NCBI RefSeq assembly: GCF_000471905.2
Contig: NW_006499913.1
Coordinates: 3,350,729-3,414,728, forward strand
Reading direction: 5' to 3'
DNA from: Amborella trichopoda
Lineage: Eukaryota > Streptophyta > Magnoliopsida > Amborellales > Amborellaceae
DNA length: 64,000 nucleotides
The stretch's first letter is position 1; each line of letters opens with the position of its first letter. Position numbers and translations under genes: made by a program. Shown piece after piece: positions 11,801 through 21,451 of this stretch. The notes beneath the pieces were generated by a model. It was given only the letters and a program-made list of their open reading frames with translations. It did no database searches and was not told the DNA's origin.

Positions 11801-12182
11801 AAAAGTTTATATAGAGCTGAGGCTCTAAACAATCAAATTGGAGCCCACATAAAAAATTTCACTAAAAGAGGTTATTTTGATATCTAAATATTTTCAAATT
11901 GATCATCTTGACATCAAAATGTATGGACATGAGAAAAAAAATAGATGTCAAGTTTTGGAAATAGTATATCTTGTAACGTATTTTTGGACCGTCAATTTTC
12001 AAGTTTTCATGATTTGTTCGATCTACACTATTTTTAAAGGTTTGAATTTTATAATTAAAGATGAAGATATATTTTAAGGCTATCACAAAAAATTGCAGTA
12101 TTAAGACCACATTTCTCGATACTATTTGAGGGTGCACTTTACTTTGATTGTTTAGAGCCTCGGCTCAATACAAACCATACCC
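11801..12182. repeat. Family D inverted-repeat element, copy D1
   Basis: The left end AAAGTTTATATAGAGCTGAG and the reversed right end GGTTTGTATTGAGCCGAGG both continue into GCTCTAAACAATCAAA, an inverted repeat of more than 30 bp. The interior holds GGACATGAGAAAAAAAATAG and CTATTTTTAAAGGTTTG phrases shared with copies at 49043 and 59040. There is no coding potential. The target duplication is not resolved. Confidence 0.7.
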
Positions 12183-12192
12183 TTTTTTAAAT

Positions 12193-12425
12193 TAAGGATT
12201 GTATACATTGAGACCATTTACCTTTGATATAAGGTGGACATAATTCCTTACCATTTGATATGAAATTTGATAGCTTGGATATGTCACGAAATTCAAAAAA
12301 ATTTATTTTGAAGTTTGAGCTTGGTCAATAGAATAATTGTAGCCACCTAATTTCACATCCAATGGTAAAGATTAATGTGAGCACCTTGTATCAAAGGTAA
12401 ATGATTTCATTCTATACTTTCTCTT
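12193..12425. repeat. Family C element, copy C3
   Basis: The left end TTAAGGATTGTATACATTG, then CATTTACCTTTGATATAAGG, is mirrored by the right end, where reversal gives TTAAGAGAAAGTATAG and CATTTACCTTTGATACAAGG. It is about 230 bp and abuts copy D1. Confidence 0.65.
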
Positions 12426-12779
12426 AAAATTATAGATCTTCAAAATCCAAAGATCTAAAATTAATGTTTTTCCCACTTTTTTGGATCTTAAAAATAGAAA
12501 ATTAAGGATTAAACTAATTTCATATTTTTGGATTTTGAATATCAAAATTTTAAAAAAATTAATTCCAAACGTGTTCAATTTTGGATTTTGAAAGTTTACA
12601 CTTGAGGGACTTTTATAAACATCGACCTTCGAAATACTATGGGTAACATTTTCGAAAGTGATGAACAAATTAGAAACTTAGACAAAAAAAGAAAAAGAAA
12701 TTTGAAATAACGGTACTTTAGAGGGATGTACACGTTAATTATACTAAGAAAGCATCCATTACATAATGTTAAGTCGACG

Positions 12780-12918
12780 TTTCCGGTCTTTAGCTTTTCC
12801 CAAACGGCTAGTTTTCAACGGCTACATCCCATGTCCTTGAGATAAGGAGCCCTAATTTTGACCATTAGGGAACTGAAACGTACTAAAGGGAACCCTAAGC
12901 TTACAGAAAACCTTCTAT

Positions 12919-12959
<41 letters not shown>

Positions 12960-12960
12960 A
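12780..12960 (+). promoter_or_regulatory. CDC20 promoter region with two AACGG (MSA-type) cores
   Basis: AACGG occurs at 12803-12807 and 12817-12821, fourteen bases apart on the coding strand, about 320 bp before the CDC20 start codon. AACGG is the core of the M-phase-specific activator element bound by plant three-repeat MYB proteins, and CDC20 genes are known G2/M targets. A (CT)n tract at about 12919-12950 then a CACACA run probably lies in the 5' leader, as is common in plants. I could not place a clear TATA box. Binding and timing are inferred from the motif and gene identity. Confidence 0.55.
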
Positions 12961-13139
12961 TCACCATTCGCTCTGTGAAAAGGAGCCTCAATCTCTCTCG
13001 CTTTCTTTATCAATCACCAAGTGCTCAAGTGTTCTGTGAATTTGTTGCTATTCTCTGTTATTTTCGCGTAGATATTTTTTGTGCTTTTTTCTGTTTTGCA
13101 GCTATTTTCGATTTTTTCTTTGCTCTTTTTCTTTAATTC

Positions 13140-16100
13140 ATGGATGCAGGTTCTCTCTCTTCGTCTGCTTCAATGAAGCAAGAGAGGCGTTACCCTCTTC
13201 ATGAGCAAATGGTTCCAAGAAGACCTTCTTCAAGGCAACAATACGTAAGAAATTTTTGCTTGGTAGCCTGTTCATTATGAAACTCTCCAGGAATTAGGAA
13301 GTTAGGATTTCAGTTGTTAAAGGGTTTGATCTTGATTTTTTGCCAGTTTCATTATTTATTGCGAGATATTTTATAGTATAGCTATTATCCATGATTGATT
13401 TCTCCATTTTCTTTGCTCTCTGATAAATCACAAACTAATCTACACTTCTTTATGATTTCTGTAGTTATTTGTAAATTTAGGTATCTGATTTTAATGGAGT
13501 TCAGAATTCTCTTCATATTTCTTGTTCTCTTCATTTATTTCTTTTTCTTTGATAACAACATTTGGTACTTTAGTCTTTTCCCATGTTGTTCATTTTTATC
13601 CACTAGAGTCTTCCCTTAGCAACTCACATGAGATGATGGAGACTCTATTCCTGTATTTGAGGATTTTGCCACTTGATTGTTTTATTTGCTATGTTAGGCT
13701 ATTAGCTGTAAAGGGCCCCTTCGTGTTGAGTCAAGATTTATTTTCCCTTGGCATAGAGGTCCCTACCTTGAGTCAAGATTTCTTGTTTCTGTTTGTGGCT
13801 TCTTTTCTTCAGTTTCTGAGTAATATTTCGTAATATCAATCTATTTCCTGAGGCCAATTCCATGTTTTCTTGTTCTTTTTTATTCAAGATTTATTTGCTA
13901 TTGACATAGGTCCCTTCCTTGTCTTGTATATGGACCTTTTCTTGTTTCTGTTTGTGACTTCTTGTCTACAGTTTCTGAGTAATATTTTCTAATTTCAATC
14001 TATTTCCAGAGGCCAATTCCATGTTTTCTTGTTCTTGAAGAGACGTGTCACCCACGAAAACCTCCTTCAAGGCAAAAACAGATGTGCTTTTGAAGCCACT
14101 TTTTTTATTTGCGACTTCGATCCTTTTTGTAGATTTTTTATTTATGGAATGCTATGTGATCTAGAGGAATTAGGAAGTTAGGTTTTCAGTTATTAAAGGA
14201 TATCGTCATGATTAAAGCGTTTCAGTTAGAGTTTCATTATTTTGTGGGTAATATTTATTGTATATTGAAGCTATTTTCCACAATTGATTTCTCCATTTGT
14301 TTTGATCTTTGATAAATCACAAACTAACTTTCCTTCATTTTTTTATTCTATTTCTGTAGTTATTTAAGATCTCTGATTTTAATGGAATTCATCAGCTTTC
14401 TCTTCACATTCCTTGTCTTACGTTTACTATTTATTGATTTTTGACTATTTCCATGGTCGATTCCAAGTTGCTCTTCATTGAACCATACTTCCATATAGTG
14501 TTAGTTTTCTCATAAATTTGTGTTCTCATGAATTAGAACTTGATTTCCCCTTTTCCATTAATATTGAACTTGGGCCGAAGAAAATTCCCCTTATTTCTTT
14601 AGTTTCTGAGTAATATTTTGTGAATGAAGGCCAATTCCATATTGTCTTGTTCTTTGATCCATATCTTACTTAATTTCATTTTCTATAAAACAGAGTGATA
14701 GATTCATCCCAGATAGAAGAGCAATGGACCTTGACGTTGCTCGGTATATGCTCATGGATTCAAAGAAAGAGAATACCACCCCTGGTTCACCATCAAAAGA
14801 GGCTTATAGGAAGCGTCTCGCCGAGATTGTATTCCAAAATAGAACAAGAATCCTTGCTTTTAAGAGCAAGCCCCCAACCCTTGAGAGAGCTTATGAGGAA
14901 GTTCTCTCAGATAAGCATCAAGTGCGTTCAGCCAAGACTCGAAGACATATTCCTCAGGTTTGACTCTCTCTCTCTCTCTCTNNNNNNNNNNNNNNNNNNN
15001 NNNNNNNNNNNNNNNNNNNNNNNNNNNNNNNNNNNNNNNNNNNNNNNNNNNNNNNNNNNNNNNNNNNNNNNNNNNNNNNNNNNNNNNNNNNNNNNNNNNN
15101 NNNNNNNNNNNNNNNNNNNNNNNNNNNNNNNNNNNNNNNNNNNNNNNNNNNNNNNNNNNNNNNNNNNNNNNNNNNNNNNNNNNNNNNNNNNNNNNNNNNN
15201 NNNNNNNNNNNNNNNNNNNNNNNNNNNNNNNNNNNNNNNNNNNNNNNNNNNNNNNNNNNNNNNNNNNNNNNNNNNNNNNNNNNNNNNNNNNNNNNNNNNN
15301 NNNNNNNNNNNNNNNNNNNNNNNNNNNNNNNNNNNNNNNNNNNNNNNNNNNNNNNNNNNNNNNNNNNNNNNNNNNNNNNNNNNNNNNNNNNNNNNNNNNN
15401 NNNNNNNNNNNNNNNNNNNNNNNNNNNNNNCCGCTGAGAGGACCCTTGATGCCCCAGAGTTGTTGGATGATTACTATTTGAATCTGTTGGATTGGAGTTG
15501 TGGCAATGTGTTGGCCATTGCCCTTGGGAACACAGTTTATCTATGGGATGGTTCAAATGGATCTACTTCTGAGCTAACAACCATTGATGAAGAAAATGGC
15601 CCTGTTACCTCTATCAATTGGGCACCTGATGGGAAGCATATAGCTGTTGGATTGAACAATTCTGATGTCCATCTCTGGGATGCAACTTCGACTAAACAGG
15701 TTCATGTTTATGCCAAAATATCTGTGCAAGCATGCATTGGTTCTTTCTGTGTGTGTGGGTGTGCGTGTGGGTGTGTTTTTGGGTTTCTGCATCTATTTTC
15801 ATTATTGTTTTACCTATCGAGCAACCCACAGGATGGTCTACATGAAGAAACCATCTCAAACATCAAACTGAACTGTTAACTAACAAACCTCTCATGTGGG
15901 TTTCTACAGCTACGAACTCTAAGAGGTGGTCACCGTGGGCGAATTCCCTCTCTTGCATGGAATTCTCATATTCTCACTACTGGTGGCCATGACGGCCTCA
16001 TTATCAACAACGATGTGAGAATTCGATCACACATTGTGGAAACTTACAGAGGCCACCAACAAGAAGTTTGTGGCCTCAAATGGTCTAATTCAGGCAAACA

Positions 16101-16756
16101 ACTAGCAAGTGGAGGAAATGACAATATCCTCCATATTTGGGATCAAAGCTTATCTAATTCCAGCAACTCACCGCTGCATAGATTAGAGGACCATTTGGCG
16201 GCAGTTAAGGCATTGGCTTGGTGCCCATTTCAGAGCAATTTATTGGCTTCAGGTGGAGGTGGGGGTGATAGGTGTATCAAATTTTGGAATACACATACTG
16301 GAGCTTGCATAAATTCAGTGGATACAGGGTCTCAAGTGTGTTCATTGCTTTGGAGTAAGAATGAGAGAGAGTTGTTGAGCTCTCATGGGTTTACTCAGAA
16401 CCAATTGACACTCTGGAAGTATCCATCTATGGTGAAGTTGGCTGAGCTTAATGGGCATACTTCTAGAGTTCTATTCATGGCCCAGGTATGAAATTTTTCA
16501 TCTTGTGCCTTTTCAATTTCTGGCTTTAAGAATTAGTTGTTTTTCGTTTGTTTTTGTTTTTTTTTTTCCTTGAGAAAAGTTGTATGTTAAGTTTGTTGTT
16601 TCTATGCAGAGCCCAGATGGGTGTACAGTGGCCTCAGCTGGAGCTGATGAGACATTGAGATTTTGGCAAGTTTTTGGAGCTCCTGAACTCCTCAACAGCA
16701 AGCCTGAAGCTAAGACCTCATTTGGCCCATTCAGCAATATCAACCAAATCAGATGA
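13140..16756 (+). CDS. CDC20: CDC20, WD40 activator of the anaphase-promoting complex
   Basis: CDC20 recruits mitotic substrates such as cyclin B and securin to the APC/C ubiquitin ligase and is the target of the spindle checkpoint. Exons: 13140-13244, 14694-14957, about 15430-15699, 15910-16485 and 16610-16756, all joined in phase 0 with GT-AG borders, giving about 453 residues, the usual plant length. The C-box DRFIPDR is at 37-43, a KEN sequence at 60-62, the SPSKEAYRK stretch follows, and the RILAF segment near 87-91 matches the Mad2-binding region. Seven-blade WD40 repeats follow; VYLWDGS, VHLWDAT, LHIWDQS, IKFWNTH, LTLWKYP and LRFWQVF mark blades. The protein ends in IR, the tail that docks on APC/C. 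The acceptor of exon 3 is hidden by the N gap (14982-15430), but the frame resumes within one codon of the expected junction (AERTLDAPE). FZR/CCS52 relatives are less similar, so CDC20 proper is favoured. Confidence 0.96.
13165..14656 (+). repeat. Duplicated blocks within CDC20 intron 1, including a decayed exon 1 copy
   Basis: About 270 bp at 13290-13560 (from GGAATTAGGAAGTTAGG through GATAAATCACAAACTAA to CTGATTTTAATGGA) recur at 14160-14425 in the same order. A second phrase (GTTTCTGAGTAATATT, then GGCCAATTCCAT) occurs three times, near 13815, 13975 and 14605. Upstream of the second block, at 14036-14085, a stretch resembles exon 1 (GAAGAGACGTG and CCTCCTTCAAGGCAA against GCAAGAGAGGCG and CTTCTTCAAGGCAA) but lacks a usable frame and a GT donor. 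Confidence 0.75.
14982..15430. other. Assembly gap (449 N) at the intron 2 / exon 3 border of CDC20
   Basis: The run of N follows a (CT)n tract that starts eight bases after the exon 2 donor. Coding sequence resumes immediately after it. It hides the whole of intron 2 except the donor side. Confidence 0.99.
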
Positions 16757-16959
16757 GAGGGAGTAAAAGAGGGAGAAGGAGAACTATTATGATCAATTTC
16801 TATGCATGTCAGACTGATTGGACAGAGAAAGAGGTATACAAATTTGCACATCTCCTTTTTGTAATTTTGTCCCCTGTTTAATTGTATTGTTATGTGTATT
16901 GGTTTTAACGCCAAATGTTGTTTGGGGCATAGTTTTTATTTATTTCTCAATTATTCTTT

Positions 16960-18140
16960 TATGGCTCAGTAGGCATGCGAGAATTCCTGGATCAAAAAAA
17001 TCAGTCAGTAGATAAGTGTGTGTTTGTTGCAATTTTTTTTATCATTATTGATTTTTATTTATATTTTATTGACTTGCTTTTTTCAATTTTTTTAATTGTC
17101 CTTTTGTGAGGTCTTTCAAGGCTCAGAAAAACAGCCAGCAGGGAGAAGACATGCATGAAAGAGATCCATGGAATCGGTCAGTAGAGAAAACAACTCTTTC
17201 TTTCAGTTTTTATCATTATCTTAATATTATTGATTCAATTCTCTCTTTCAGTTTTATCATTATTTTAATATTATTGATTGTTTGTTACATTTATTAACTT
17301 GTTCTCTTGTTTTTCCTGTCTTCTGTGAGCTCTTTTCAAAGCTTGGATCCACGATCAGTCAAGTCTGTATGAATGTATGAAAGAAGAGATGGATATACAA
17401 TACGTTTCTCTATATATCACTCTGAAATCCACGATCAGTCAAGTCAGTATGAATGTATGAAAGAAGAGATGGATATACAATATGTTTCTATATTATCACT
17501 CTGAAATTCTCTTATCAGTCCCGTCCCAGAGTTTGACTTGTGCTGTGAGGTCTTTTCGAAGCTTGGATCCCAGGATCAGTCAAGTGTGTATGAATATATG
17601 AAAGAGATGGGTACAATATGTTTCTGAAGTTCTATATCAGTCTCAGCACCCGTAGTTTGACTTGTGCTCTGAGAGATGTATCAATAATGTGGAGAGGAAA
17701 ATCGGAGAGAGGGGAAGAGATGTATTGTATAGATCGAGTTTTCTTCTGTTTTTTTCCTTTTGTCTTAAGTAGGTGAGGTCTTTTCAAAGCTTGGATCCAC
17801 GATCAGTCAAGTCTGTATGAATGTATGAAAGAAGAGATGGATATACAATATGTTTCTATATTATCACTCTGAAATTCTCTATCAGTCCCGTCCCAAAGTT
17901 TGACTTGTGCTGTGAGGTCTTTTCGAAGCTTGGATCCCACAATCAGTCAAGTGTGTATGAATATATATGAAAGAGATGGGTACAATATGTTTCTGAAGTT
18001 CTATATCAGTCTCGGCACCCATAGTTTGACTTGTCGTCTGAGAGATGTATAAATAATGTAGAGAGGAAAATCGTAGAGAGGGGAAGAGATGTATTGTACC
18101 GATCGAGTTTTCTTCTGTTTTTTCCTTTTGCCTGGAGTAG
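16960..18140. repeat. Tandemly duplicated block downstream of CDC20
   Basis: A unit with TCTTTTCAAAGCTTGGATCC, ACGATCAGTCAAGT, GATGGATATACAATATG and GTTTGACTTGTGCTGTGAGG is present at 17324-17772 and again at 17774-18140. The first unit has an extra internal copy of the GATCAGTCAAGT segment. Each unit itself contains a shorter diverged version of its first half. Weaker traces (TGAGGTCTTTCAAGGC at 17108, ATCAGTCAGTAG variants at 17000) suggest older copies. There is no gene. Confidence 0.85.
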
Positions 18141-18479
18141 GTGAAATTGGGTGATCCGATATGTCAATCATTGGACTGCCTTACTTAGGATTCACAAAAG
18201 TTAGGAACGGGAGAAAAAACCATGCAGTTCACCACTTTTGTAATGGTTTTCCCAAATGCGACAGCAGATACACTTTTGTAATAGTCTCCCTGGATGCACT
18301 AAACATCTATTTTGTAGATGAATGCTAACAAATGGTGTCCCCAACAAAAAACTCAAAATTGTCTATATATACTACTTTTTAAATATTTATATAAGGTATC
18401 AACCTTATAATAATGCACAAGTAAGGTGCACCCAAAATCGTAAAACCCTCAAAGTGATCTTCTCACCCTCGAGATTCAT

Positions 18480-18840
18480 TTATGTGAAAGGTTTGATTGT
18501 CTGAACACTTTTTTCCTACATTTTTAAGAGTCTCTCTCTAATGGGATTCTTTCTACTTCAAGAGTCTCTCTAATTAGAGGGAATCTTGTCATATGTGTGA
18601 AAGTTTTGATTGTCTGAACCTGTTTCTGTAGTAAGTCTATCTCTAATGGGATTCTTTCTACTTCAAGAGTCTCTCTAATTAGAGGGAATCTTGTCATATG
18701 TGTGAAAGTTTTGATTGTCTGAACCTGTTTCTCTATTCCTACATTTTCAAGAGTCTCTCTAATAGGATTCTCTCTAATTCAAGAGTCTCTCTGATTAGAG
18801 AGAATCTTGTCCTAATTAATTAGAAAGAATCTTGTCCTTA
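18480..18840. repeat. Tandem repeat, about three units of 105-113 bp
   Basis: TTTGATTGTCTGAAC recurs near 18492, 18605 and 18710, each followed by AAGAGTCTCTCTAAT and GGGATTCTTTCTACTTC phrases. GAATCTTGTC phrases close the units. The last unit decays into short AATCTTGTCCT copies. Confidence 0.88.
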
Positions 18841-18939
18841 ATTAGAGTAGAAGGTATGGCTACCCTCGGAGTTAATTTGAGTGTTTTTAAGAGACCCATG
18901 ACAAACTGGTCAAAATTAAATTTTGCAGCCCTTTTTGTT

Positions 18940-19107
18940 TTCTCTTCATACTTTTTCCAAAATGCCTGTACTTTCAACGTCGGAAGTGAAGCAATTTATG
19001 AAGGAAAATTGTTTCATGTTGCTTTCTCTTCATACTTTTTCCAAAATGCCTGTACTTTCAACGTCGGAAGTGAAGCAATTTTTGAAGGAAAATTGTTTCA
19101 TGTGAGC
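18940..19107. repeat. 84-bp direct tandem duplication
   Basis: Two adjacent 84-bp copies differ at only a few positions (for example TTTATGAAGG against TTTTTGAAGG). Because 84 is 28 codons, a frame from 18832 to 19110 stays open through both, but the peptide has no recognisable domain, so I do not call a gene. Confidence 0.9.
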
Positions 19108-19179
19108 TAGACAAGCATTTCTACAATATGGCCGTCCAGATGGATGCAAATAGGTGGTCCATCTAAAAACAAGTGTAAC

Positions 19180-19480
19180 TAGCGGTCCAAATGTTTTTTT
19201 TAAAATGTCAGAAAAACATCTAATTGATCTTCTCGATGTGAAGAAAAAGATATTTCAAGTATAAAAATAATACGTCTTGCGAACATATTATCTAAACTAT
19301 CCATTTTCAAGATTTCCATGCATTCATAGATCTGCTTGATTTGAACTATTTTTAATTTAAAATTTTATAGTTACATATAAAAATTAATTCTTACACCATC
19401 CTAAAAATTATCTCATGACAAATTTTGAAGGTGCACCTTAATTTGATTTGATTGTGAAAGTTGGAACCTCATGCAAATGA
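19180..19480. repeat. Family D element, copy D2 (second subtype)
   Basis: It shares with D4 and D6 the order CATCTAATTGATCTTC, a GAAAAAGATATTTCAAG phrase, CATTTTCAAGATTT, TAGATCTGCTTGATTTGAAC, CTATTTTTA and AAAATTTTATA. The right end reads TTGGAACCTCATGCAAATGA. The left border is eroded. Confidence 0.55.
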
Positions 19481-20280
19481 CTTAACTTCTTATAGTGCAA
19501 AGAAGAAAAGATTCCATAACCAAGATTGATGGTTATAAACCTTGGTATTTCCTCGTCCCGGGCATGACTGAGAAAGAACAATGCATCTCGGTATTGAGGG
19601 TAGAAGTAGAACCCCGCCAGAGAGAGAGATCAATATTACAATAGTAAATGGCAAAAAGATAATAATCAGAGCGGCCATCAACTCTATAGTATGTCATATA
19701 TCAACAAACCATATCTCATCTTTGAAGGTAGTTGATGAATTCCCAACCAATCATGTCATTTTTTTCTCAGCACAGAAGAAAATTCACATTTCTATTTTGT
19801 GGGTGAAATAAGTTTAACAGTCCATCACAAATGCTGTACAAATCAAATCCCGTCCACCGATCTATCTTCTTCCATTTTCAAACAAAAGAGCGCAGCTCTA
19901 AAGGCTCAATGATGTCCCTCAAACATGGTTGATAAAGAATATGAAATGATTGCAAGAAATGAGATATTTGCAGAGCCCAAACACACAGTCAGAGAGAGAG
20001 AGAGAGAGACCGTGCTGTATGGTAGATGGAGAAAACTTAAGAGAGCTTTTGGAAAGAGTGGGGATAGAAAAAAACTTAAAAAAGAGATTCCATACTTTAG
20101 GCGATTTATAAAGGTGAAGCCAATTGAGAATTTAAGTTTCCAATATTTTAAACATTTATAATCTCTAAATAAAGAAATACATAAAGTTATAGAATTCATA
20201 TCATTGTCCTCATATTTCATTTACTTTGAATTTTAAATTTTTGTAACTAAGAAATCCAAATTAGAAACCAAGCTGTTAGC
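19481..20280. other. Intergenic stretch before the DUF1218 gene
   Basis: AT-rich DNA with a short GA run (about 19992-20010). Small frames on both strands show no domain or codon pattern. I see no gene here. Confidence 0.5.
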
Positions 20281-20310
20281 ATGGTATGTGTGCATGTGTG
20301 TGTGCGTGTG

Positions 20311-20348
<38 letters not shown>

Positions 20349-20420
20349 CGTTCGCGTTCGCGTTCGCGTTCGCGTTCGTGTTCGCGTTCGTGTGCACATG
20401 TGTGTATGTGTGTGTGTGGG
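20281..20420. repeat. Compound microsatellite: GT-rich edge, (CGTGTT)n then (CGCGTT)n
   Basis: From about 20311 the hexamer CGTGTT repeats about six times, then CGCGTT about five times, with GTGTGC and GTGTAT tracts outside. Every frame on both strands is open across it, producing artificial VRVRVR, CSCSCS and TNTNTN peptides. Confidence 0.95.
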
Positions 20421-20864
20421 TCTCTCTCAGCAAACTATACAAAACTTTCATATGAAATACATATTCATATCCTTTTTTTCACAAATAAATTAGATATCTT
20501 AAAATAAGGACAAGAAACTCAAATTCAAGAATTTCCCAGATTCAACAATAGAATTTTACTACAGGAAAAGATTAAAAAAAACCAATCCAGTTGGACAACC
20601 TTGAAAGGAGAGGGAGAAGCAACACCTCATTTGTATATAGGAAAAACAAAAAAAAAATTTGTAGAATCCTAGTTGTTGAGAAATTCATGTATAACAAGAA
20701 GAGAGATTGAAAATTTGACAGAAATGAGTAAATGAAAGAAAACCAAGGGGCCTCGTTGCCTGCTATCAATACACGAATGGTCATCCCAGATTTTTGTAGC
20801 AGTAGTTCAAAATGAATAATAGGCACACCTCAAGAAAGGCCAGCTGACGAACAGCAAGAAAAAG

Positions 20865-21415
20865 TCAGGGAAACTGCTGCCTTCTGTTGTAGGTGTCCTC
20901 AGGTACAAACACAGGCTGAGTTGTCTGTGTCATGGCGATGGATTGATTGTTTTGGTTACCCCATGATTCATGAGTCTTCGATGAAGACAAGGAGACATAA
21001 TAAATGATGCCCAGAGCAACACTAGATAGTGAGAGTATAGCCCCGCCGGAGAAAACCCCAGATTTCACCACAAAACAGTAGCCACCAAAATATGTACTTT
21101 CATCACCATGTTGATCGTTCAGAGCAGCGCCAGCAAGGAAGAGAAGAAAGGCTATCACAAAAGTGATCCTAAATTGGTATCGGAGGGAGAAAGAGTTAGA
21201 CCATATTGAGTTGTCAACGAAAAATAATTGCAAGAGAGATAAACAGTTCAATCATTTTGACCCATCAACAAGAAAGTATATATAGCAAGAAGTACTAAAT
21301 CCAGATTAAAAAAAAGAAAGCACCGAATTATAGCAAGACATCGAAAAAAGGAGTGATCACACACAAAAAGTACTAAATTATAGCAAGACATTGAAAAAAG
21401 GGAGTGATCACACAC

Positions 21416-21451
<36 letters not shown>

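Larger units (their letters stand above)
5479..12770. other. Intergenic region between gluconokinase and CDC20
   Basis: I see no gene in these 7.3 kb. There is a poly-T run just after the gluconokinase stop (about 5498-5522), then unassigned AT-rich DNA to 6240. After that come a 49-bp tandem repeat (6591-6737), a hAT-like element (7405-7778), a degenerate repeat array (8380-9900), Mutator-like MITE copy B (10521-11033), and family D and C copies (11801-12425). Short open frames here have no recognisable domain and coincide with repeats. Confidence 0.6.

Noticed and set aside
18832..19110. 92-codon frame across the 84-bp duplication
   Set aside because: The frame is kept open only because the repeat length is a multiple of three; no domain, splice signals or neighbours support a gene.
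20233..20507. Repetitive VRVR, CSCS and TNTN peptides on both strands
   Set aside because: These are translations of a hexamer microsatellite in all frames.
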